Shown here piece after piece: positions 11,273-21,198 of a DNA stretch of 64,000 nucleotides. Position 1 is the stretch's first letter, and each line of letters starts with the position of its first letter. The notes beneath the pieces were generated by a model. It worked only from the letters and a program-made list of their open reading frames with translations. It did no database searches and had not been told where the DNA came from. The stretch comes from Crocodylus rhombifer (lineage: Eukaryota > Chordata > Crocodylia > Crocodylidae): assembly GCA_038503035.1 (NCBI GenBank), contig JAVSML010024359.1, positions 744,001-808,000 on the forward strand, read 5' to 3'. Position numbers and translations under genes: made by a program.

Positions 11273-11923
11273 AGGGGCATGTGTAGATGAAATGGGGACC
11301 CTAAATTGAAGCAGTGGGTTTTAAAAAAACACCACTTCAATTTAGGGCTGATTAAACCCCCATGTCATGCACACATCCCACTGAGTTAACTGCTTCTCTG
11401 GCAGGGAGGAGAGGCTGAACTGCTGGCAGGCAGAGCAGTCCCTGGGCTCTAAGGGGGCTGGTGCTTTCCTCCGCAGCAGTAGCATCCCCCCTCAGGCGGC
11501 ACCCATCCACATGCACCCAGCCTCGGGCAGTCCTGGGGTGCACTGCAGCCATGGCAGGAACCACCAGGCCCCTGCACAGCTCAGGCAGGCTCCAAGAGGA
11601 GGTGTGGGGGGGAGATCAGGCTTTTCTTAGGGACAGCCTGCTTTCCCAGGCTGCTGCCAGGCTGCCTGCAGGGCTTCCTGCAAAGCCATGGAGCTGCACG
11701 GAGCCCAGTGCTTCACTCTACGGCTGTAGGGGCAGCAAACTAAAACGCCTCAAAGGAGTCATTTAAGGTGCATTACACCACTGAATTTCCTACAGCAGCT
11801 GGAATTGATGTGCAAAACACTGCCGAGGCATGCAAACACCAACACCATTAAAGCGGTGCAAAAGCATTTAGCCCACTTTAAAGTGTTGTGCACATACGCC
11901 TCTTGTTTCATCTATACACGGTC
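11273..11923. mobile_element. Nested DNA-transposon-like insertion
   Basis: The flanks read GAGGGTAACCAG before and CCGGTACGTTAAGC after. The related module at 12740-12780 carries GAGGGTAACCAGTACATTAAGC uninterrupted, so that copy preserves the empty site. The inserted segment starts near GGCATGTGTAGATGAAA and ends TTTCATCTATACAC, an imperfect terminal inverted repeat. Just inside the left end there is a hairpin, CCTAAATTGAAG facing CTTCAATTTAGG (11290-11347). The target duplication is degraded, so the superfamily is uncertain; hAT is plausible. The GC-rich centre has an open frame of about 100 codons with no recognised domain. Confidence 0.6.
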
Positions 11924-12610
11924 CGGTACGTTAAGCTTTACCCTCTGCCAACTGCTCCCAGGAATGTTACCCTGCTTTTTGGACAAGAGTGGTGGGGAAG
12001 GAGGGCTGAGCAATAGGCGACAACCTTGAACCCCTACATCAATGGGACTGGCTGAGTGTGTGGGTGGGTGGTTGGTTGTATTGTAAGGCCCATGGGAGAG
12101 TGGGCAAGCTGGGATGGCTTGCTGGTTGAAAAACATTTTTATTTGTGAAGAGAAGTTAAAGCAAGTTCCAAGGTATGGGGCAAGAGTGAGGGGGGGCTGG
12201 GGGGGCACATCAGCTGGCACCAACCAGGAGTGCTGAGGGAGCCCTCAACCATGAGAAACAGTGATAAGAGCATAAGCAGTGTGTGTGTGTCTGTAAGCCC
12301 AATATAGAACAATATAGAAAAATATGATTGATCAGTGGGCATCAGCAGTGCTAGAAGACAAGAGTTCACAGGTGGGGGGGAAGGCTATTTTGCCCGAGAA
12401 GCCCCGACCATGAGGTAGGAGAGGGGGGAGAAGCTATTTTGCCTGAGAAGCCCCAACCGTGTGGCAGGAGTGGGGGAAAGCAGCAATGGGAAAAGGCTCA
12501 GAGGGCCTGTCCAGGGTGAGGAGTTCTCTGAAAAACTGCACTGTAGCAAGAGAGGGCATGTAGACCCAAATGAGACCCAAAATGAGAGAGGCCATTTTCT
12601 CTGACATGTT
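11924..12610 (+). repeat. Diverged module array, copy 1
   Basis: First copy of a set of modules that recur in this region. Landmarks are TTAAGCTTTACCCTCTGCCAACT, CTACATCAATGGGACTGG followed by CTGAGTGTGTGGG (near 12030), GCTATTTTGCCTGAGAAGCC (12433), GGGCCTGTCCAGGGTGAGG (12500) and AAAACTGCACTGTAGCAAGAG (12533). Matching strings at 12756, 12985, 14484 and 14507 show the second copy. The offset is about 0.8-0.95 kb, corrected for insertions. The original element class is unknown. Confidence 0.65.
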
Positions 12611-12625
12611 ACATCCTAAGACCAC

Positions 12626-12725
12626 AATGTGATTCTACTTATTTTGCTGTACCTACTAAATAACAGTGCTCTTTTGTATGTGGATGGGGAGTACGCTGAG
12701 CCCAAGTAAGGTAATAACAAGGTAA
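12626..12725 (+). pseudogene. Exon-like fragment, damaged copy
   Basis: Matches 18046-18160: both have CTACTTATTTTGCTGTACCT, then TTTGTATGTGGATGG, GAGTAC and CTGAGCCCAAGTAAGG. Relative to the other copy about 18 bases including the acceptor AG are missing, so it could not splice in the same way. The encoded tail YVDGEYAEP is conserved. Origin unknown. Confidence 0.4.
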
Positions 12726-13093
12726 TAACATTGTAGAGTACCATCAGTGAGGGTAACCAGTACATTAAGCTGTACCCTGTGCCAACTTCTCCCAGAAACT
12801 GCCAGCTGTCCCCAGGAATGTTAATACACTATGATCTGGAGAAGTTGGGATGCCGTTGGTATTCAAGTGGTGAAGCATAGGCTCAAGAAGATCCCGGGTT
12901 TTACACATACGTGTGTGTATGTGTGAATCTTCAGCAGAAGCTGCTCAGCTTGTTGAAAATTGCCAACAAGCTGCCCAGCTTGAACTCTTATATCAATGGG
13001 ACTGGCTGAGTGTGTAGTGGGGGTGGGGGGATGTGGCAATGGGCAAAGGAGCAGGGTGAACAGGCTCAAATGGGTGTGTGGGGAATATGGAAT

Positions 13094-13097
<4 letters not shown>

Positions 13098-13136
<39 letters not shown>
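13098..13136. repeat. (GT)n(GA)n microsatellite
   Basis: About 26 bases of GT followed by about 12 of GA. Confidence 0.95.
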
Positions 13137-13373
13137 TTTAGGTTGTAGGTGAGCTTTTAGTGCTGCTGTGCTGTGAAAGACTTTTTATTTGACATTTTTT
13201 AATAAAATCAAAAGTCAATTTTTTAAGTGTGACTAGGCTTTTTAGGCTAAATGTTTATTTAGAACAAAGGTTTGCAAAGTACTCCTTTCAAAACGTGTGG
13301 TTGAATTCAGGGAGGAAGCTATTTAGACAACAAGCTGTAAAGCTTGAAATCTTACATCAAGTGTACTGCCTGG

Positions 13374-13465
13374 TTTCAGCTGCAAGATGGTAAAACCCCT
13401 CTGCATCTTGCCTGTGAATGGCTGAGGTCAGAGACTGTCCTTATCCTCCTGGGCAATGGGGGAGG
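13374..13465 (+). pseudogene. Ankyrin-repeat fragment
   Basis: In frame, the peptide DGKTPLHLACEWLRSETVL continues into ILLGNGG. This is the ankyrin consensus (DGxTPLHLAC..GH.E.V..LL..GA), with GH replaced by LR. TTTCAG precedes it, a possible splice acceptor. The open frame continues into repeat modules without a clear donor. It may be a stray exon of a host ankyrin-repeat gene, a captured exon, or a real exon of a spliced gene. One repeat alone cannot name the gene. Confidence 0.5.
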
Positions 13466-13530
13466 AGAGCTTTTCTTGCCCAACAGCCACAGCCCAGGTG
13501 GCAAGCAGCAACAGGAAAAGGCTAAGAGGG

Positions 13531-14479
13531 TGTGGCAGGGCACTATTGGTGCCTGCAACTTTAAGGGCTGAGCCAAGCAGCTAGCAGGTGCTTGATTGTA
13601 GTGCCATTTTAGATCTCTGGCTGCCTATATAAATAGAGCAGTTCGCTGCTGGAAGAAACTTCACCTGGCTGCAAGGCTGAATGCAGCATCCTGGAAGTAA
13701 GGGCAGAAGCTTAAGGGGATGGTTTGGAGGCTCCTGGTCCTGGGCATGACCTAAAACTGCACCCTGCCAGGAGTTGGTGGCCTGGTGGGGATCTCAGTGG
13801 TACAGGAGCCCCCAGGAAATACCAGGCCAGTTACCACTCTGGTGAAAGGCAGGTTGGGGTGCTTTAATAACCCCAGCTCCCACAACCAAGTGGGTTACCC
13901 CATAATAGGGCCAAGAAGGCAGACCCAAGTTAGGTAGTGGGCTAGAGGCTCAGAAGCCTGACTCGAAACACCCTTGACTGGTCAATGCTGGGGCCAGGAC
14001 CAGAAGGGTCAAAAGGGCCAGGGGCCCGCTGTGAGGGACGCCCAGAGCTGAGGGCCTGGGGTTCTGTCTGGCCTTGCAGGTGAGGCCAGGGCCTGTGTGG
14101 CCAAAGGTCCTGGGGGTGGGCCACGCCTGAGAGGGGGAAGAGTTCAGGGAGCTAGGCAGCCCAGAATGAGGGCAGAGTAGGCTGCATGATTAGAGGGGTC
14201 TGGTTGGGTCCAGATTAGAGAGTTCTGGGGCCCAGTGTGGGGCTGGTGATGTTAAGAACTGTGGATGCCATCTGCAAGGCTTGAGCTGTGGTGTAGAAGA
14301 GGAACGGAGCTGCAGATAGTGCCCCCTGTCATCAGGGCAAGAAATGGGCAGGCTCCCACCTAACTAATATCATAATTATGTATCATCAGGGCATGGCAGG
14401 AGAGGAGGTGGGCAGTTACCCATAGAAACAGATGGGCAGGCTGGCACGAGATCTGTCCCTGAGCATGCCCCTTGTTACA
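13531..14479 (+). mobile_element. Solo-LTR-like element, family L1, copy 1
   Basis: Starts TGTGGCAGGG and ends CCTTGTTACA, giving TG...CA ends with an imperfect inverted repeat. The flanks are GAGGG before and GAGGA after, a 5-bp target duplication with one mismatch. The related module at 12495-12520 has the same sequence uninterrupted (CTCAGAGGGCCTGTCCAGG), so it acts as an empty site. A TATA box (TATATAAATA, 13626-13635) lies about 95 bases in, which sets the orientation. The 3' half shares GCTGCAGATAG and GGGCAGGCTCCCACCT with the elements at 24089 and 59697. No internal retroviral genes adjoin, so a solo LTR is the simplest reading. Confidence 0.7.
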
Positions 14480-15150
14480 GAGGACCTGTCCAGGGAGGGG
14501 AGTTCTGGGAAAAACTGCACTGTAGCAAGAGTGAGATGTTGGCCAGCATGCACCAGGGGTGCTTAGCGAGACCCCAATCAGCTGGCTGAAAAACTTTTTT
14601 ATTTGTGAAGAGGAAAAGAGCACTCAGAGTGAGAGTATGCAGTTAGGTTAAAGAATACCAGTAATCAATATGCCCACGAATATACCTTCGTAGTGGGACA
14701 GAGTATTCACATAAGAGAGACAAGCCATGAGACAGGAGTGGAGGAGGGAGGTTTTTTTGCTCAAGAAGTCTAGTCATGGTGAAAGCATGCTAAGACCTAG
14801 GCCCCAGGCCAGCCATGGGGAAAGCAGCAGGGGAGGGAACAGGCTAAGGAGGCCCTATGGCAAGAGTGAGGAAGGCCCACCCTGGAGTGGGGAAGCTGGG
14901 TTGCCATTGGTAGTGAAGTGGTGAAGCATTAGGCTTTGCTTTGTGGCATGCAAAAAGCAAGTTATTTGGTAACAGTGTAATTGTTAATAATAGTGTATGT
15001 TTCGTGTATGGAGGTCAGAGGGCATGTAGGCTAGCACCAAGCAAGGATGCTTAAATGGAGCCCTGAGGGAGCCCCCAGCCATGGGGAAAGCAGCATGGGG
15101 AAGAGGCTAGGAGAAGGGCCTATCCAGGGAGGGAAGGGCTCTGTTTGATT
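14480..15150 (+). repeat. Diverged module array, copy 2 (right part) and further modules
   Basis: Contains AAAACTGCACTGTAGCAAGAG, a second AAAAACTTTTTTATTTGTGAAGAG-type segment (compare 12130), GGGTTGCCATTGGTAGTGAAGTGGTG (compare 12852) and CCATGGGGAAAGCAGC. The modules appear rearranged relative to copy 1. Confidence 0.55.
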
Positions 15151-15229
15151 TTTCAGGGCAGCCGGTCTAGCCCACTAAAAAAGTAGGGGCCACCACTGGG
15201 TGGGAGGCCAGCTCCTTAAAAAATCAACA

Positions 15230-16130
15230 GATTATGGGGGACAACAAATGAGAAAACGAGGTGTGCATGTGCAGGGTCAAAGGGCCAAAACAAGTGCTCC
15301 CTGGCGGGATACTGCGCAGAGCACGCCAGACAGCGCCTACCGGCTCTCGAACTGAGAGAGTGCCGGCGGCTACTGCCCAGCAATGTTTTACCTGGAAATA
15401 TGCATGAAGGACACCGAGGAAAAATGCCCCAAGGTCACCGGGAACCTTTCCGGCCAGAGCCTCCTTCCTGGATAGCCAGATGGTAAGCTTGGAGGAGGAG
15501 CCAGGAGGAGGTTGACCAAGAGGTCCCAGGCCTTGGTGGGGCAATGGATAGGGTGTGCATAAACAAAAAGGTCTGGGGAGAAGTGCAGCCAGAACTCAAG
15601 CAGCAAGTTTGGAGGAGAAGGTGCAGGGGCTGCAGGCTGGTGCACTCAAGGAACATGTGCGCCAGGGTCTCCCACTCTTGACAGAAGATGCACAGGTCAG
15701 AGGCCATGCCAGAAACACACCCGTTGTGACGGCCCCGTGAAGAAGACGCCAGCCTAGGTCCCCGGTGGCTCTCAGGATATGGGTGGAGTACAGACTCTGC
15801 CACCGGGGCCCGTTGGCATTGCCCCCACCAAAGTAGTTCCACCATCTGGTGTCCTGGTGGGACACAAGAGCAAAATGATGTAATGTTCTGCAGACGAGCG
15901 TGTAGAGCTGGTACCAGTGGATGGTCAAAAAGTGGACCAGTTGTGTGTCCCCCAGCTTGCTCAGGTGGTGTGTCAGGGAGTGTACCGGGGCCTGCCAGTG
16001 TGTGGGCCCCACGAGCAACTCCACCAGGCTGAGGGACTCGGGAGGGCAGGGACTCGGGAGGGCGGGGACCACCCCCTGGCTGTAAGTAGGCAAGGGTGTC
16101 TGCAGCTTTCACCTCCTGGACTAGGTGCAA
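15230..16130 (-). pseudogene. 3' end of an L1-group (Tx1-like) LINE ORF2
   Basis: Read on the minus strand, overlapping frames together give the C-terminal part of a non-LTR reverse transcriptase. A segment with LGWRLLHGAVTTGVFLA is followed, after a frame change, by a zinc-binding motif CIFCQEWETLAHMFLEC (C-x2-C...H-x4-C), then by a tail with SKLTIWLSRKEALAG and by AVAAGTLSVREPVGAVW. This order, the RWRxLHG block, the CPFC...ETLxHxFxEC knuckle and a final tail, is typical of Tx1-like LINEs of the L1 group. At least two frameshifts break it. The catalytic reverse-transcriptase core and the endonuclease lie outside, so this is a 5'-truncated, dead copy. Confidence 0.65.
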
Positions 16131-16369
16131 GCAAGCTGCACAACCTATGGCCAGGCCTGTGCACTGGGCCAGTGCCACGGGCAAGGAGGGGAGGGCATAT
16201 GCTTGGAGGCCCCAGCTCCCTGTATGCCCACACTTCTGAGCTAAGCCATGGGGCAGGAGGGAGGGAGGGAGGGAAGGAGATTTTTTGCCTGAGAAGCCCA
16301 GGCAGGCAGGGGTGGTAAGCAAAGGGCAAGCCCCAAGCTGTGGGGAAAGAGGGAGCTAGGGAGAAAGGG

Positions 16370-16500
16370 ACATCAGGGCTTGTTCATTCCCTGGGACATG
16401 GCCAGTAACCAGGAAGAAGGGTGTGTGTGGTTGTTGTGTGCCTGCTGCATGAGGAAGAGGGAGTGAGGGCCTTTCCTGGTACAGTTACAGTTACAGTCTT
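16370..16500 (+). repeat. Short repeated module, copy 1
   Basis: GGGACATGGCCAGTAACCAGGAA and GAGGAAGAGGGAGTGAGGGCCTTTCC reappear at 17505-17660 as AGACATGGCCAGTACTCAGGAA and GAGGGAGATGAGGGCCTTTGCC, in swapped order. This shows that the patchwork extends to at least 17.7 kb. Confidence 0.55.
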
Positions 16501-16861
16501 GAAAGATCTCTGGGAGCTAAAAGAAAATTATGGATATTCTTTAATGAGCTCAGATAATGAAAGAGAGTCATTGAACACCCACAATGAGAGAAAGACCATT
16601 TTCTCTGATACATTACAAATCACTTTACATGGTGTTTTAGAAGAAGGCAATAATAAGAAACAAAATAAAATCCCTAACATTAAGACATGGGTGAAAAATG
16701 AGAATTTAAACAACACAAAGAATGTAATCACTTCTGCAGGATTGAATGGTATCGATACAGAGATTCACTGTCATATTGAAGAAACCCAAGACAAAAGATC
16801 ACTAAGGGAAATGAACTCTGCAAATTTTTCAGGGACTTGTGAACAGGGCATTTCTTTCTAG
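16421..16861 (+). CDS. Unidentified open frame, 146 codons
   Basis: Opens in sequence that is AT-rich from about 16500 on, where a stop-free run of this length is less expected. The protein is hydrophilic, rich in Asn, Glu, Lys and Thr, with sequons NNT and NFS and no membrane segment. A possible splice acceptor, GTTACAG, lies at 16493-16499, so the real start may be an exon start near 16500 (peptide LKDLWELKENYG) rather than the ATG at 16421, whose first 25 codons fall in a repeated module. It stops at the TAG following GISF. I do not recognise it. It could be a host exon, a retroelement remnant or chance. Confidence 0.3.
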   Translation: MCVVVVCLLHEEEGVRAFPGTVTVTVLKDLWELKENYGYSLMSSDNERESLNTHNERKTIFSDTLQITLHGVLEEGNNKKQNKIPNIKTWVKNENLNNTKNVITSAGLNGIDTEIHCHIEETQDKRSLREMNSANFSGTCEQGISF

Positions 16862-17106
16862 GCTGTCTCTTTTGGAAGACAGGCAAAAGAATTACTCAGT
16901 GAATGGGTTACATATACCAGAGGTGTGGAGAGTACAGCCAGATTCTACCCCTCTATGACCTCTGAGAGAGGGAAGGAAATAAATGGAAAGGAAGTTCCCA
17001 TTAAAATACTTATGAAATACTGGCACAGAACAGAAAGCTAATTAAGATAACAACATATCTGATAGCTCCCCAACAGTGGATTCTAATAGAAAGGGGTGCA
17101 ATTCTA

Positions 17107-17400
17107 GATGTTTGGGGAAAACTGTACCAATAATATTAGTCATTCCCCAGAATTGTTCTGGCAACAGAGAATACTGTTAAGGCTGAAGATACTAGAAGAA
17201 TGCCATTGGAAGGGACTTCTACATATTTATCGGTCAACAAGACAGAGTGTATCCCTGGTGACAAAAAGCCCTGCAGAGCATCTTGTCTCATCCCTGCTCC
17301 CTCTATGCGGTACCCCCGTAGTTTGCATAAAGCACTCCTGCAGGGCAGGGCAAGAGAGGGCTGTTGCCCAAACACCACTGAGGATTCATTGAGTGATTGA
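17107..17400 (+). other. Overlapping open frames, unidentified
   Basis: Two overlapping frames run here, one reading MFGENCTNNISHSPELFW and the other TYLSVNKTECIPGDKKPCRA. The latter has paired cysteines and a sequon but matches nothing I can name. No splice signals decide between them. Low confidence. Confidence 0.2.
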
Positions 17401-17499
17401 GTTTGCTTACATTAAGGTTGATTTAAAATTGCTAAATCACACTTATGGCCATAGGGGTTGATGTCAATAAAAATGCAGAGAAGAGGGAGCTAATAATAA

Positions 17500-17660
17500 G
17501 AGCCACCACACAGGAAGGAAGAGGGAGATGAGGGCCTTTGCCTTTGCTGAGGCTGCACTGACAGTCTGAAGGTTGTAGCAGTATCTGCATTCAAATCTTC
17601 CACTGTGGAGGGTTTGTTCATTTGCTGAGACATGGCCAGTACTCAGGAATGAGTGCCTTT
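17500..17660 (+). repeat. Short repeated module, copy 2
   Basis: Second occurrence of the strings given for 16370-16500. Confidence 0.5.
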
Positions 17661-18045
17661 GTCCACCACCCCAGCTGCTAAGGGAAGGCCTTGGGTGCTA
17701 AGACCTGAGAGGGGAAGACTGAGTGTATGTATAAATGGTTTATGTATGAGGAATTAGAGTGACTGTACGTATGTATGTACACATGTATAATTTATGAATA
17801 TTACTATTATTACTAGTATAATTATTAAATTAATCCTCACAGAATTACTTGGGATAATTGTCATCATAAGATACAAAAGAGCACAATCATTAGGAAATAG
17901 GAACCAGGGCCAGGCTGGGGTCCACGACCTCAGATCTCTGGACAGCCACCAAAGGAAGGCAGACAGCAAGGAAAGGAGGGAGGCTGAGAAAGGCATGAGC
18001 TATTATGATTATAACTGTTATGAAAATACAGTGCCCTAAGGCCAA

Positions 18046-18160
18046 AACTTCATTCTACTTATTTTGCTGTACCTGCAGGACCCAGCACCCATAAATGACC
18101 GTGCTCCTTTGTATGTGGATGGAGAGTACACTGAGCCCAAGTAAGGCAATAACATGGTAG
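18046..18160 (+). other. Exon-like segment with splice consensus at both ends
   Basis: CTTATTTTGCTGTACCTGCAG forms a strong acceptor ending at 18079. The next 62 bases are open and end in CCCAA before GTAAGG, a good donor (donor GT at about 18142). The implied peptide is DPAPINDRAPLYVDGEYTEP. The damaged relative at 12626-12725 keeps the second half and the donor. The family is not recognised. It may be a real exon, or an exon trapped in a repeat. Confidence 0.35.
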
Positions 18161-18909
18161 TAAAAAAATTTGGCAACATAAACAAAGAGAAACAAAGAAA
18201 AAGGAATATTATGTACATGATCTTTGAAAACAGCTAAAGAAGTGTATTTCAGTAAGTAGCTGCTTGGACTAGGTTGACCAAGCTTTAGTTGCTGATGTAT
18301 TCACGGAATACGAAGACTCGTCTACATCGTGGCACAGAGAGGTTAATGGTGTATTCCCACACGCGTTTTTCAGTAAAAGGATATCAAGAGTGGTGAAGAG
18401 GCACCTGGCAGTGACATTGCCATGATTTTTACTGGAGATGGAAGTGGCATCAGGCAAGTGTCTTCTACCTGCTGTGCACTGCAGCTTATGAAACATAGCA
18501 TTTGGGAACTAGAAATAGGAGGGAGGGGGAAGTTAAGAGCATAAGATTTTGTATTTTAAACCCACATGCAGTCACTCCAGCCCTGAAATGGTGGTACCCT
18601 TCCTGTACGTGGGGGGAGAGGGGCACAAGGGGTGAGAGACAAGAAGAGGGGAAGAGTGTATCCCCCACCCTGCCTCAACCTTGCCCTGTGACTGCAGGAC
18701 TTCATGCTATGGGGTAGCTTGCACCAACATTCACGGCATTTAAACCCTATTTACATGAAAATTTCAGTAAACAATGCAAGCCACCCTCCCTCAGGGCACA
18801 GTCAAGTGCCTTACTTACCTTTGCATTGCTTCTGGAACAGCTCAGGGTGTCCTGCTTCAAGTTTTGCAAAAGCGGTCTCATCCTGCAGCAGAACACTGCA
18901 CCAACATGA

Positions 18910-19150
18910 GCAGCGAGCACTGTTGTAGAACTGGTTGTGCCATCAGGTGCACGCATCCTCCTGGGCTGAGTCCCATCTGCCTCAAAAGTCTCTTTTTCGT
19001 GGATATGCTGCACTGTACCAGACTTCAGTAGCAAGCGCTGAACCGGTCAAACTGGTTGTGCCACCAGGGACAAGTGTCCCACTGGACTGAGTCCCATTCT
19101 CTGTTCGTGGATGCAACATATGAACCCCAATCCCTGCTTCACAAATTTAG
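18910..19150 (+). repeat. 121-bp tandem duplication, two copies
   Basis: AACTGGTTGTGCCATCAGG at 18929 and AACTGGTTGTGCCACCAGG at 19050 head two units that also share CTGGGCTGAGTCCCAT versus CTGGACTGAGTCCCAT. A C-run follows at 19215-19226. Confidence 0.7.
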
Positions 19151-19719
19151 AGAACTTCAGGGGGGCAGCCTCCCTCCCCGCCCCTGCCCCCCACTGGCCT
19201 CATTCTGGTGTAAACCCCCCCCCCCCGACCATCTGGCACTGGCATGGAAAGCGTGTGAAAACCCCTGTGGGCTCCAAAAGAACGCGAAAAGCACAGCCCC
19301 AAAAAAACACCAAAACAGAACTCCTCCCCATGCAAAAAATAGCAGCAAAAAAAATTTGCTGGAGGCAGCTTTGTAAAGTGGATGTGTGGGAGATGCAATG
19401 CTTGTGTACACTTTTGTAGCACTAAGGTACCCCACACCCAGCGCAAAAAGTGTGCAGGAAAAGAGGAAGGCAAAACTGCTGTTGCAAGAAGTACCCAGAA
19501 AAAGCAAGAAGCCAGAATTGTGAAGGGGAGGCAGGCAGGGTGCTTTTGCAAGGAAAGATTTCACCCACCAAACCCCCAAACCCCAAGAAACAGCAAGAGG
19601 AAGAAGTAGATGAAGCCCTTTGGGAGGACTTTCCTGGGCATTTCCTGTCCTCAGATGCCACCTGGCAGTAAGTAGTAGTGAAAGGGCAGGAGGGTAAAAT
19701 TGTTCTGACATGCCCCCTA

Positions 19720-20940
19720 GTGCATTTTACTAGCTATAGCATAATAAACCATTATGTGGTAAGTCATGTCTATGTTACTCATTTAGTTGTCATAAAACTA
19801 AGAAAAGAAAATTAAACCACAAACATTTTTAGAAGATAAATGCTGATTACATGGACAAGTGCCCTGATTCCAACTGTTGTTCTCCTTTGTCACACTTCAC
19901 ATTGCCACTATCCTCCCTGCTCCCCCAATAGCCCAGCCTCATTCATCTCATTGTCAGATTTTTACATAGTCAACTTTTTTCTTCTTCCATGCAGTCTTCT
20001 GCATCTTACAATCCCCAGTCTATCTGCAAGAGTTCATTCACTCCAGTTACATATAAGTCCCTCTTAAAAACCAGCTTCTGCTGTGGTGCCAAAGGTGAAT
20101 CAAATCCATATGTTTAAGAACTGCCTATTGTTATTTCCCTCCCCTTCTGCCTACTTTAAACTATGAATTCATTAGACAGAGACTCTACTCTGCTGTTATA
20201 ATGCAAATAACAAGAAAAAGTCTGCATAATGTAATGCAGAGTAAGTGGAGAAATATCTCTTAAGAGGAAAAATTACTGTTAGCTTTTAATTTCAGTCTGG
20301 GAAGGTTTGTACTGTTAGCTGGTACCTTTCTAATTGATATGAGTTAAATCCAGGAACACGGAGTTATGTTCAAAAAGTTATTTCAGCTTTCTCCCCAAAT
20401 TCTGTGGGTGTCTTTCTTGCTGTGCTGTAGCACATAGTTGGCTACTGGAGTAAATTGGTTTTCAGTCAGTTTAAGAGGTAGAAGAAAGTTGCAGATAAAG
20501 TGGTTTGACAGTAATGGAAGTCTGCTATTCAATGCAATGAGGTGTTCATTTGAAATGAGAACTTCTACAATGGATACACAGTAATTTGTTTAGATTCTGC
20601 TTCATATAAGAATCCTGAGGGATTGTGCTATGCTTGATAGTACATGTTTCCCTAGTATTTTTATAAAACATTAGCTTGCTTTTTTCAATCCAGGATTGCA
20701 TGCTGAAATAGAATGACTAGGCCTTTTAAGAGGAAGAAAAGTCTTTTTAAAAATCCTTTACAAACTCAATTGGACATCAGTTTTGAGTTTCTCCCTTTCA
20801 TTCATCACATACTCAATCCTCCTCAAGTTCTTGTAAATAATTAAATCTTTATCTGTTCCAGGTTTATTGCTTGGAAGGGATACTACATCTTGCCTAGTCC
20901 AGCATATGGCTAACAAGAGCTATGGCAGGTAGGCAGCAGC
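19720..20940. other. Gene-free stretch, no recognised feature
   Basis: AT-rich sequence with short open frames and no recognisable repeat or exon. Confidence 0.5.
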
Positions 20941-20953
20941 TTAGTTTTTTACT

Positions 20954-21145
20954 TTACTCTCCTTTGCTGGCAGACAGGTTTGGAATGGAAAAGTAATGCA
21001 AGCAACTGGGTTCATGTATTACAACAGCTGTTGGCTTGGGTGGCCTGCTACTGTGAAATAACTGGAGGGAAGCCAGAGATCTCACATCTCGAAGGCTGTC
21101 AAGTTTTTGCTTTTTCATTTGTGTTGTTGCAGCATGTGAGAACAC
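20954..21145 (-). CDS. Unidentified open frame with acceptor-like 5' flank
   Basis: On the minus strand CCCATTTGCTCCAG forms an acceptor-like sequence just upstream, and the frame then stays open through FSHAATTQMKKQKLDSLRDV to a stop after SASKGE. It lies about 50 bases beyond the end of the 145-codon minus-strand frame. The two could be neighbouring exons or a 3' exon, but no homology is recognised and the donor of the upstream frame would have to be chosen. Low confidence. Confidence 0.2.
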   Translation of the reverse strand: MFSHAATTQMKKQKLDSLRDVRSLASLQLFHSSRPPKPTAVVIHEPSCLHYFSIPNLSASKGE

Positions 21146-21198
21146 AGTAAGCCCTGGAGCAAATGGGACTGGGTAAGAGAGACTTCTTCAAGTTTATA

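Larger units (their letters stand above)
12740..13530 (+). repeat. Diverged module array, copy 2 (left part)
   Basis: Second copy of the modules at 11924-12610. Strings such as ACATTAAGCTGTACCCTGTG (12762) and ATCAATGGGACTGGCTGAG (12993) match. It continues at 14480 after an LTR insertion, where GACCTGTCCAGGGAGGGGAG resumes the order. A (GT)n(GA)n run sits inside it. Confidence 0.6.
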
